Origin: Candidatus Nanopelagicales bacterium
GTDB taxonomy: Bacteria > Actinomycetota > Actinomycetes > S36-B12 > UBA5976
Length of the DNA stretch: 12,902 nt
Direction of reading: 5' to 3'
NCBI GenBank assembly: GCA_023257525.1
Contig: JALRCB010000018.1
Location: 1-12,902 of the forward strand
The position numbers and the translations under genes were made by a program. The notes under the pieces were generated by a model. It was not told where the DNA came from. It saw nothing but the letters and a program-made list of their open reading frames with translations, and made no database searches. Positions 6,632 through 12,902 of the stretch are shown here, piece after piece (the first letter of the stretch is position 1; every line of letters starts with the position of its first letter).

Positions 6632-7159
6632 ATGCGGATTTTGGGAATTGACCCAGGTTTAACGCGCTGTGGTGTTGGGATCGTGGATCTCAACAACAAT
6701 CGCCGGGCATCCTTTGTGGCGGTTCACGTGATTCGCACACCGAGCACCAGTGAGTTACCAGCCAGGCTAATTGAGCTCGAAGCAGGCTTAACTGAGTTGT
6801 TTGACAGTTACCAGCCAGATGCCATCGCAATTGAGCGAGTCTTTAGTCAACACAATGTTCGGACCGCCATGGGTACCGCTCAGGCAAGCGCGGTAGCGAT
6901 GTTGATAGCAGCGCGCAACCAGTTAGACGTTGCTATGTACACACCAACTGAAGTTAAAGCCGCTGTCACCGGATACGGCCGAGCAGATAAAGCCCAGATC
7001 ACATCCATGGTTACGAGATTGCTAAATCTTGCCGAACCACCTAAACCAGCTGACGCTGCAGATGCTCTCGCATTAGCACTGTGTCATGCCTGGAAAGGTC
7101 ACGGCAAGAGTCGCATTGCTGAACACTTAGCGAAACAAGCAACGGTAGGTGTCGGATGA
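6632..7159 (+). CDS. ruvC: Crossover junction endodeoxyribonuclease RuvC
   Basis: Dimeric RNase H-fold endonuclease that cuts Holliday junctions symmetrically after RuvAB branch migration. From ATG 6632 the protein has 175 residues and begins MRILGIDPGLTRCG, the usual start of the family. The four acidic catalytic residues are recognisable: Asp7 (GIDPG), Glu68 (IAIERVF), Asp141 and Asp144 (PADAADALALAL). The block TPTEVKAAVTGYGRADK is also standard. The stop overlaps the ruvA ATG in ATGA. The upstream operator makes it the first gene of an SOS-controlled ruvCAB operon. Confidence 0.97.
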   Translation: MRILGIDPGLTRCGVGIVDLNNNRRASFVAVHVIRTPSTSELPARLIELEAGLTELFDSYQPDAIAIERVFSQHNVRTAMGTAQASAVAMLIAARNQLDVAMYTPTEVKAAVTGYGRADKAQITSMVTRLLNLAEPPKPADAADALALALCHAWKGHGKSRIAEHLAKQATVGVG

Positions 7160-7752
7160 TTTCCTCATTACGCGGCCCAGTTCTAGAGATCAGATTAGAT
7201 TCGCTTGTAATTGGCGTTGGTGGAGTCGGCATGACAGTTATGTGTTCACCAGACACAATTTCGCAGGCTCGGACAGATCAAGAGATAACACTTTTCACTT
7301 CGCTAATTGTCAGAGAAGATTCGCTAACCCTGTTTGGTTTTGCAAATTCAGAGAATCGCGAAATGTTTGAAGTAGTGCAAGGTGTATCTGGATTTGGACC
7401 AAAGCTTGCGTTTACGATTCTCTCATCACTGCCAGCTGACGAACTTAGAACTGCAATTGGCAACGAAGACGTGGCCCGCCTGAAACAAACACCAGGTGTT
7501 GGCGCAAAAGGTGCGCAACGTCTGGTTTTGGAACTTAAGGATCGAATTGGAACACCAAGTTCTGGAGCCAAGCGCAACTCAAGTAAGGAAGCGCAATGGC
7601 AGATCCAAGTTGAACAAGGATTACTTGGCCTTGGTTGGTCACCACGGGACGCGCAACGAGCAATCACTGCGGTAATCGAAGAAGGCGTAACTGATTCGCA
7701 AGCAACTCCAGAATTACTCCGCAGGGCATTACAGATTTTGGCCGGCGCATGA
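7156..7752 (+). CDS. ruvA: Holliday junction branch migration protein RuvA
   Basis: Tetrameric protein that binds the four-way junction and loads RuvB rings on opposite arms. The 198-residue protein has the three expected parts: an OB-fold domain I (about 1-63, starting MISSLRGPV), two helix-hairpin-helix motifs in domain II (VSGFGPKLA near 77-85 and TPGVGAKGAQRLVLEL near 112-127), and a C-terminal RuvB-binding domain III (about 146-198) after a short polar linker. Gly-Phe-Gly replaces the commoner Gly-Val-Gly in the first hairpin, a mild change. It overlaps both ruvC and ruvB in ATGA junctions. Its own ribosome binding site is weak, so translation is probably coupled to ruvC. Confidence 0.97.
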   Translation: MISSLRGPVLEIRLDSLVIGVGGVGMTVMCSPDTISQARTDQEITLFTSLIVREDSLTLFGFANSENREMFEVVQGVSGFGPKLAFTILSSLPADELRTAIGNEDVARLKQTPGVGAKGAQRLVLELKDRIGTPSSGAKRNSSKEAQWQIQVEQGLLGLGWSPRDAQRAITAVIEEGVTDSQATPELLRRALQILAGA

Positions 7753-8774
7753 GTGATCGCATGGTTAATCCAGAACTTTCCACAGAGGAACGCGTTGCTG
7801 ATGCTGCATTGCGCCCAACTTCACTTTCAGAATTCGTAGGTCAAACTCGAGTTAAAGACCAACTGCAATTAGTTTTGAGTGCGGCTAAACAACGTAATGC
7901 CAGTGCAGATCACATCTTGTTGTCAGGTCCACCAGGACTGGGTAAAACTACTTTGGCGATGATCGTTGCTGCCGAAGTTGGTGCGCCACTTCGAATCACA
8001 AGTGGACCAACGATTCAGCATGCGGGTGACTTAGCCAGCATTCTGTCTAGTTTGGTTCCGGGCGAAGTTTTGTTCCTAGACGAAATCCATCGCATGTCGC
8101 GTGCTGCCGAAGAAATGATGTATTTGGCGATGGAGGACTTTCGAGTTGATGTGATGGTCGGAAAGGGTCCGGGTGCAACTTCGATTCCACTTGAGTTACC
8201 ACCATTTACTTTGGTAGGGGCGACCACGCGTGCAGGTATGTTGCCAGCGCCACTTCGCGATCGCTTTGGTTTCACCGCACACTTGGATTACTACGAACCA
8301 ATTGAACTTGAATCAATTGTCATGAGATCTGCAAAACAACTTGGAATAGCTATTGACGCAGACTCAGCCAGGGAACTAAGTCGCAGATCTCGAGGCACAC
8401 CGCGAATTGCTAATCGTCTGCTGCGTAGATCTCGCGATTACGCCCAGGTTCATCACGACGGAGACTTGAACCTGGCTCGCACTCAAGCTGCCCTTGAGCT
8501 TTACGAAGTGGACGACCTAGGACTGGATCGGCTAGACCGCGCTGTGCTTATCGCCTTGATCGACAAATTCGGTGGCGGTCCCGTTGGACTCTCTACATTG
8601 GCGCTTGCGGTAGGCGAGGAGCCTGAGACTGTCGACACGGTTTGTGAGCCATTCCTAGTTCGAGAGGGTTTCATAACCCGTACTCCTCGGGGACGTGTTG
8701 CCACACCAGCAGCTTGGACAGCCTTAGGTCGAAAACTACCTAAATTGCCCAATCAACTTCCACTTGAGGACTAA
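7749..8774 (+). CDS. ruvB: Holliday junction branch migration ATPase RuvB
   Basis: Hexameric AAA+ motor that pumps DNA through the RuvA-bound junction. The 341-residue protein contains Walker A GPPGLGKT (60-67), Walker B DEIH (111-114), sensor 1 in GATTRAG (157-163), the arginine finger in PLRDRFG (Arg170), and sensor 2 in GTPRIANRLLRR. A C-terminal winged-helix domain ends with ITRTPRGRVAT. All catalytic parts are present and the length is normal. The start ATG overlaps the ruvA stop (ATGA). A hairpin with a short T-run follows the stop, which suggests the SOS operon ends here. Confidence 0.98.
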   Translation: MSDRMVNPELSTEERVADAALRPTSLSEFVGQTRVKDQLQLVLSAAKQRNASADHILLSGPPGLGKTTLAMIVAAEVGAPLRITSGPTIQHAGDLASILSSLVPGEVLFLDEIHRMSRAAEEMMYLAMEDFRVDVMVGKGPGATSIPLELPPFTLVGATTRAGMLPAPLRDRFGFTAHLDYYEPIELESIVMRSAKQLGIAIDADSARELSRRSRGTPRIANRLLRRSRDYAQVHHDGDLNLARTQAALELYEVDDLGLDRLDRAVLIALIDKFGGGPVGLSTLALAVGEEPETVDTVCEPFLVREGFITRTPRGRVATPAAWTALGRKLPKLPNQLPLED

Positions 8775-8775
8775 G

Positions 8776-8801
8776 CAGGCGGTCGCTGAGTCCGCTGTTT
8801 T
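8776..8801 (+). terminator. Probable terminator after ruvB
   Basis: CAG-CGG (8776-8782, with one bulged G) can pair with CCGCTG (8792-8797) around a 9-base loop, followed at once by TTTT. The stem is short, so termination may be partial. Confidence 0.45.
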
Positions 8802-8877
8802 GCACGCTAAACTTGTCCAACAGTGCGTTTTACACTCACTAATTTGATTTAGTTTCCAATCCGAAAAGGCTTAACAA
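8802..8877 (+). other. Intergenic region before secD: possible promoter, no yajC
   Basis: No reading frame for YajC is present between ruvB and secD. TACACT (8831-8836) fits the TAnnnT -10 pattern but lacks a well-spaced -35. TTGTCC (8813-8818) resembles a -35 but pairs poorly with any good -10. AAAAGG (8864-8869) is the ribosome binding site of secD, 8 bases before its GTG. Confidence 0.4.
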
Positions 8878-10497
8878 GTGGCTCAGCATTACCGTCCAGG
8901 TCGGTCCTTACTGATCTTCACCGTTGGCTTAATTGGATTGATGGTCTGGTCGTTCCTACCTGGCGAGCGTCACACGCCAAAACTTGGTCTTGACCTTCGT
9001 GGCGGCACTCAAGTAATCCTGTCGCCATCTGTGGCCGTCGGTGAGACTTTAACGCAAGACCAGCTAAACCAGACGGTTGCGATCATTCGTCAACGTGTTG
9101 ATGGGTTTGGTGTTGCTGAGTCGGAAGTAACCATCCAAGGCACCGGCAATGGCGCAAAGATCATTGTCACCATTCCTGGTGAAACTAGTCGTACTGTCGT
9201 TGATCAATTAAAGACAACAGCACAATTGAATTTCCGTCCTGTCTTGGCAATTGACTTTGGTTCACCACAAGCAAGCGCTTCACCAGTACCAAGCGTGAGT
9301 GATTCGGCGAGTCCGAGTATTTCTCCCTCAGAAAGTGCGACTCCAGCAGCAAGCACAACTCCAGAACCGACTCCGTCACCAAGTGTTTCTGTCGCACCTG
9401 AACTTTTGGTACCACCAATTCAATCTCCAGATGGTTCCGGAGACTTCGCAGATAGATTCGCAGCTTTGGATTGTGCTACGTCAGACATTCTTAATGGCTC
9501 AACTGATGATCCAGCGCAGTATCTAATTAGTTGTGAAAAAGATGGATCAGTTAAGTACGCACTAGCACCAGCCGACTTAGTTGGAACCGACATTGAAAGT
9601 GCAACTGCCGGCTTGCCACAACAAGGCGCTGGTGGTTGGCAAGTAGATCTTCAGATGACTACGGATGGCGCCAAGAAGTTTGCAGATTCCACCACAAAGC
9701 TTTCCGCACTTGAATCTCCAAACGATCAGTTTGCGATTGTGCTTGACGGCGTAGTTATCAGCGCACCTTCGGTTAACGAGCCAATTCTTGGCGGTTCAGC
9801 AGTTATCTCTGGCTCATTCACCGCTGATGAGGCGCGCGCGTTAGCTCAAGTTCTAAAGTACGGTGCCTTGCCAGTAGGTCTTGAAGTAGATGAAGTCCAG
9901 CAGATTTCACCGACATTAGGTAATGATCAATTGCAAGCCGGATTAATTGCTGGTGGCTTTGGTTTGCTTCTAGTCGTTGTTTATCTACTTCTTTACTACC
10001 GCGCACTTGGCGTTATTGCGGTAGTCAGCTTGGTAGCAGCAGCAATTATGACTTATCTAGCATTTGTGATCCTGGGACGAGGAATCGGCTTCACACTTAC
10101 TTTGTCGGGTGTAGCGGGTGCGATTGTGGCCATCGGTATTACCGCGGACTCTTTCGTCATTTACTTTGAACGCATCCGAGACGAGATCCGAGAAGGTAAG
10201 CGCCTCCGAGTTGCGATCGATCAGGGATGGATCAGAGCACGCCGAACTATTCTGGCCGCAGACTTTGTATCCCTGCTCAGCGCAGCAATTCTTTATTACT
10301 TGTCTGTCGGTAGCGTTCGTGGCTTCGCCTTTACCCTAGGTCTGATCACGTTCGTAGACATCGCAGTGGCCTTCATGTTCACGCGGTCACTGGTAACAAA
10401 GCTTGGAAACTCTAAATGGATGAACTCAGGTTCAGCCTGGACTGGAGTATCGCCAACTCGACTTGGGGTAACAAGTTCGACATCGGAGGTTAACTAA
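8878..10497 (+). CDS. secD: Protein translocase subunit SecD
   Basis: Membrane protein of the SecDF complex, which uses the proton gradient to help pull preproteins out of the SecYEG channel. The 539-residue protein starts at GTG with AAAAGG eight bases upstream. TM1 lies at about 11-27, followed by the SecD signature LGLDLRGGTQVIL (36-48) in the large extracytoplasmic P1 domain. Five further helices occupy about 354-508, including the TM4 block ITADSFVIYFERIRDE (421-436), the usual actinobacterial form of this motif. P1 contains an inserted linker of about 46 residues rich in Ser, Pro, Thr and Ala (131-176). After it come two cysteines (199 and 219) that could form a disulfide outside the membrane. 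The secF start overlaps the stop by one base. Confidence 0.96.
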   Translation: MAQHYRPGRSLLIFTVGLIGLMVWSFLPGERHTPKLGLDLRGGTQVILSPSVAVGETLTQDQLNQTVAIIRQRVDGFGVAESEVTIQGTGNGAKIIVTIPGETSRTVVDQLKTTAQLNFRPVLAIDFGSPQASASPVPSVSDSASPSISPSESATPAASTTPEPTPSPSVSVAPELLVPPIQSPDGSGDFADRFAALDCATSDILNGSTDDPAQYLISCEKDGSVKYALAPADLVGTDIESATAGLPQQGAGGWQVDLQMTTDGAKKFADSTTKLSALESPNDQFAIVLDGVVISAPSVNEPILGGSAVISGSFTADEARALAQVLKYGALPVGLEVDEVQQISPTLGNDQLQAGLIAGGFGLLLVVVYLLLYYRALGVIAVVSLVAAAIMTYLAFVILGRGIGFTLTLSGVAGAIVAIGITADSFVIYFERIRDEIREGKRLRVAIDQGWIRARRTILAADFVSLLSAAILYYLSVGSVRGFAFTLGLITFVDIAVAFMFTRSLVTKLGNSKWMNSGSAWTGVSPTRLGVTSSTSEVN

Positions 10498-11585
10498 TGG
10501 CTGGTTTAAGTCAACTAGGAAATAGCCTCTACCGCGGTGATGTCTCTTACAACATTGTAGGTCGACGTAAAGCTTGGTATTTAGTTTCTGCAATTTTGAT
10601 CATTTTGTCGATTGCAACTCTGGGAATTCGCGGCTTGAACCTTGGAATCGAATTCAAGGGTGGCGCTGAGTTTTCGGTTCCGCTAACTGTGGCGAATGAC
10701 GAGTCAGTGTCGCAAGCTCGTGAAACCGTACTTGCCGCAGGCGAGACACCTTCAACCGTCACAATCATTGGTGGCGATACGATTCGAATTCAAACTCCAG
10801 CACTTTCCACCGAGGCATCTAATGCATTGAGCGCTGCGCTGGCAGATTCATTTGCGGTTGAAGAAGCCAACATCAAAGTTCAGCTAGTTGGACCAAGTTG
10901 GGGTGATGAAGTAACCCAGAATGCACTTCGAGCGCTACTGGTCTTCTTGGTTCTGGTCGCAATATTCTTGTCGATCTATTTCGAATGGCAAATGGCGGTT
11001 GCGGCATTAGCAGCTTTGGCTCACGACGTCTTAATCACCGTTGGTATTTACGCACTAAGTGGTTTTGAAGTTACTCCAGCCAGCGTCATCGGCTTCCTGA
11101 CAATTCTTGGTTATTCGCTCTATGACACTGTTGTGGTTTTCGACAAGGTTAAAGAAAATACCAAGGGTATTCACGGCGGATCACGTACGACATACAGCGA
11201 AGCTGCAAATCTTGCGCTGAATCAAACTCTGGTGCGAAGCATCAACACATCAGTTGTTGCTTTGCTTCCAGTCCTTTCGATCCTTGTCGTTGGAGTTTCG
11301 CTTCTTGGAGTGGGAACTTTGAATGACTTGGCATTGGCTCTGTTCGTTGGCATGCTTGTAGGCACCTACTCCTCGCTGTTCGTTGCCACTCCGTTCTTGT
11401 GCCAGATGAAAGAACGAACTGCCGAGAACATTGCATTGGCTAAGCGCGTACAAGCCCGTCGCAAGGGTGGAGATGCTGCCAACGATGTAAAGCCTGAGAT
11501 GTCAATTGGTGCGCCGATTGTTTCATCAGCCGGTCCAAGGCAACAGCGGGTTAAGAAAACCCGTTCCCGTAGATCAGGAAAGTAA
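10497..11585 (+). CDS. secF: Protein translocase subunit SecF
   Basis: Partner of SecD in the proton-driven export complex. The 362-residue protein has TM1 at about 28-45, the periplasmic-type motif LGIEFKGGAEFSV (49-61), and five C-terminal helices. These include VTPASVIGFLTILGYSLYDTVVVFDKVKENT, with the conserved Asp210, and TLVRSINTS with Arg247. Those residues match the proton-relay positions of the family. The C-terminal tail (about 315-362) is cytoplasmic and rich in Lys and Arg, ending KKTRSRRSGK, as in other actinobacteria. The ATG shares an A with the secD stop (TAATG), and a strong GGAGG stands 7 bases upstream at 10485-10489. The pair is one transcription unit, and apt follows after 6 bases. 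Confidence 0.97.
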   Translation: MAGLSQLGNSLYRGDVSYNIVGRRKAWYLVSAILIILSIATLGIRGLNLGIEFKGGAEFSVPLTVANDESVSQARETVLAAGETPSTVTIIGGDTIRIQTPALSTEASNALSAALADSFAVEEANIKVQLVGPSWGDEVTQNALRALLVFLVLVAIFLSIYFEWQMAVAALAALAHDVLITVGIYALSGFEVTPASVIGFLTILGYSLYDTVVVFDKVKENTKGIHGGSRTTYSEAANLALNQTLVRSINTSVVALLPVLSILVVGVSLLGVGTLNDLALALFVGMLVGTYSSLFVATPFLCQMKERTAENIALAKRVQARRKGGDAANDVKPEMSIGAPIVSSAGPRQQRVKKTRSRRSGK

Positions 11586-11591
11586 ACCGAC

Positions 11592-12119
11592 ATGGATCGC
11601 GCTGGAGTCACCGCATTAATTGCGCAGATTCCTGACTACCCACTGCCTGGTGTAATTTTCAAAGATGTAACTCCGATCTCGGCCAATCCAGATGCTGCCT
11701 TGTGGGTTAACTCGGAAATCGCCTCAAGGTTTGCTAACTCAGGAATCACTCACATCGTCGGCGTTGAAGCTCGCGGATTTATTCTGGGTGCTTCGTTAGC
11801 AGCACACATGCATTTAGGTTTTGTTCCAATTCGCAAAAGTGGAAAGTTGCCTCGAGCAACATTTCGAGCCGAGTATGAACTTGAATATGGCGCTGACTCA
11901 ATTGAAATCCACCAGGATGCACTTACCAAGAACGACCGGGTACTAATCGTGGATGATGTACTTGCTACAGGTGGTACAGCCTGCGCAGCCATTGACTTGA
12001 TTCAAGAATGTGGCGCTGAGGTTCTCGGTATTGCAGTACTGCTAGACCTTGCATTCCTTGGCGGTAGCGCAAAAGTTGCCAACCGTGACTCGAGAATTGA
12101 CGTCTTCGCAGTCTTATAA
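11592..12119 (+). CDS. apt: Adenine phosphoribosyltransferase
   Basis: Cytoplasmic purine-salvage enzyme that forms AMP from adenine and PRPP. The 175-residue protein shows the family order: IPDYPLPGVIFKDVTP (13-28), GVEARGFILG (57-66) for base recognition, and the flexible-loop region RKSGKLPRATFRAEYELEYG (81-100). The PRPP-binding motif RVLIVDDVLATGGTA (116-130) comes last. Length is normal. AGGAAAG (11577-11583), inside the end of secF, serves as its ribosome binding site. The arrangement secDF-apt-rel is the standard actinobacterial one, probably cotranscribed from secD, with rel having its own promoter as well. Confidence 0.96.
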   Translation: MDRAGVTALIAQIPDYPLPGVIFKDVTPISANPDAALWVNSEIASRFANSGITHIVGVEARGFILGASLAAHMHLGFVPIRKSGKLPRATFRAEYELEYGADSIEIHQDALTKNDRVLIVDDVLATGGTACAAIDLIQECGAEVLGIAVLLDLAFLGGSAKVANRDSRIDVFAVL

Positions 12120-12128
12120 GTTTCCAAA

Positions 12129-12134
12129 TAGAAT
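12129..12134 (+). promoter_or_regulatory. Candidate -10 element for rel
   Basis: TAGAAT is a good TAnnnT match 22 bases before the rel ATG, in the 37-base gap after apt. A start of transcription near 12140 would leave a leader of about 17 bases containing the strong ribosome binding site. No matching -35 is seen at normal spacing: TTGACG at 12097-12102 is 26 bases away. Confidence 0.38.
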
Positions 12135-12145
12135 GTGGGATAACT

Positions 12146-12152
12146 AAGGAGG
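12146..12152 (+). promoter_or_regulatory. Strong ribosome binding site of rel
   Basis: AAGGAGG is a near-perfect Shine-Dalgarno sequence, four bases before the ATG at 12157. It fixes the start. Confidence 0.75.
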
Positions 12153-12156
12153 CGTT

Positions 12157-12902
12157 ATGACAACTGACTTATCAGCTGGCCTGCCGCTTGCCTTAGCAGA
12201 ACGTTTCCCACAGGGTCTGGAAACCCCGATCCCAGATCAGCTGCGCGAAGTCATCGACACCTTGCTCAAGTTCCACCCGGGCAGCGATGAGTCTGAGATC
12301 ATCAGGGCATATCAAACTGCGGACTACTTCCACCGAGCCCAGAATCGCAAGTCTGGCGAACAGTACATAACTCACCCAATCGCAGTATCTGGCATGTTGG
12401 CCGATCTCGGTATGACTTCATCCACGATCATTGCTGCCTTGCTGCATGACACAGTTGAAGACACTGAATATGACTTAGAGCATTTGCGCGCCGACTTTGG
12501 CGATGAAGTTGCTGGTTTAGTTGACGGCGTTACCAAATTAGACAAAGTTAAGTACGGTCAGGCTTCTGCATCCGAAACTGTTCGAAAAATGGTAGTTGCC
12601 ATGGCCAGAGACATTCGAGTTCTAGTTATAAAGTTGGTTGACCGGCAACACAATATGCGAACGCTTTCATATTTGTCACCAGAAAAGCAAGAACAAAAAG
12701 CACGCGAGACTTTAGAGATTTATGCCCCGTTAGCTCATCGCCTAGGTATGAATTCAGTCAAGTGGGAACTTGAAGATTTAGCTTTTGCCTCGTTGTATCC
12801 AAAGATGAGTGACGAGATTGCTCGATTGGTTTCGCAACGCGCTCCAGCTCGTGATGAAAGCCTCAAGACGATTGTTGACTTCGTTGACGCTGATCTTGCT
12901 GA
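12157..12902 (+). CDS. rel: Bifunctional (p)ppGpp synthetase/hydrolase Rel (3' end outside window)
   Basis: First 248 codons of the stringent-response enzyme, which makes and degrades (p)ppGpp. Only the N-terminal hydrolase (HD) domain and the beginning of the linker to the synthetase domain are visible. The HD features are KSGEQYITHP (65-74, with His73), LLHDTVEDT (95-103, with the His97-Asp98 pair and Glu101-Asp102), GVTKLDKVKYG (124-134), and KLVDRQHNMRTL (159-170, Asp162). ETLEIYAPLAHRLGMNSVKWELEDLAF follows and is typical of long Rel proteins. The hydrolase residues I can check are kept, so it should degrade (p)ppGpp. The motif usually read as ADRLHN is VDRQHN here. The synthetase, TGS and ACT domains would lie beyond the window, so bifunctionality is inferred from the family. 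An own promoter plus a strong ribosome binding site fit independent control after apt. Confidence 0.95.
   Translation, partial: MTTDLSAGLPLALAERFPQGLETPIPDQLREVIDTLLKFHPGSDESEIIRAYQTADYFHRAQNRKSGEQYITHPIAVSGMLADLGMTSSTIIAALLHDTVEDTEYDLEHLRADFGDEVAGLVDGVTKLDKVKYGQASASETVRKMVVAMARDIRVLVIKLVDRQHNMRTLSYLSPEKQEQKARETLEIYAPLAHRLGMNSVKWELEDLAFASLYPKMSDEIARLVSQRAPARDESLKTIVDFVDADLA

Noticed and set aside
9185..9526. Open frames overlapping the SecD linker on both strands (9185-9418 minus, 9299-9526 plus).
   Set aside because: They are by-products of the Ser/Pro-rich codon composition of secD, with no independent start signals.
1..12902. Search for insertion sequences, CRISPR repeats, tRNA genes, riboswitches, phage or defence genes.
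   Set aside because: No direct-repeat arrays, transposase-like proteins, cloverleaf candidates or foreign-looking segments were seen, and every gap is about 110 bases or shorter.

Overview
The window reads as ordinary core chromosome of a member of the Actinomycetota. Base composition is close to balanced rather than GC-rich. The gene order matches the block familiar from Streptomyces and Mycobacterium: PI-phosphate synthase, acyltransferase, PimA, then pdxS/pdxT, yebC, ruvCAB, secDF, apt and rel. The short spacers, frequent 1-4 nt gene overlaps and modest GC suggest a streamlined low-GC lineage such as the freshwater acI/Nanopelagicales group. That placement is inference. I see no mobile element, CRISPR array, tRNA or rRNA, and no intergenic stretch longer than about 110 bases.

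Layout: positions 1-900 hold one minus-strand reading frame, open to the window edge, that looks like the N-terminal part of an actinobacterial EF-G-like protein with a decayed GTP-binding site. Diverging from it is a plus-strand run of four overlapping genes (952-4197): phosphatidylinositol phosphate synthase, PIM acyltransferase, PimA mannosyltransferase and a LemA-like membrane-anchored protein. The first three would make acylated phosphatidylinositol mannosides at the inner face of the membrane. Next come pdxS and pdxT (4256-5772), the two halves of PLP synthase, with yebC overlapping the end of pdxT.

A clear LexA/SOS operator (CGAAC-N4-GTTCG) sits directly before ruvC, and ruvC-ruvA-ruvB are joined by ATGA overlaps (6632-8774). 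This indicates a damage-inducible Holliday-junction branch migration and resolution operon. A weak hairpin terminator and about 100 non-coding bases follow, with no yajC gene where one often lies. Then come secD and secF (8878-11585), apt (11592-12119) and the 5' part of the bifunctional (p)ppGpp synthetase/hydrolase rel (12157 to the right edge).

The most unusual item is the degenerate EF-G paralogue at the left edge. Next in interest are the SOS operator touching the ruvC ribosome binding site, the LemA-like protein of unknown role, the missing yajC, and a variant residue in an HD-domain motif of Rel. I found no evidence of a wholly new multi-gene system.
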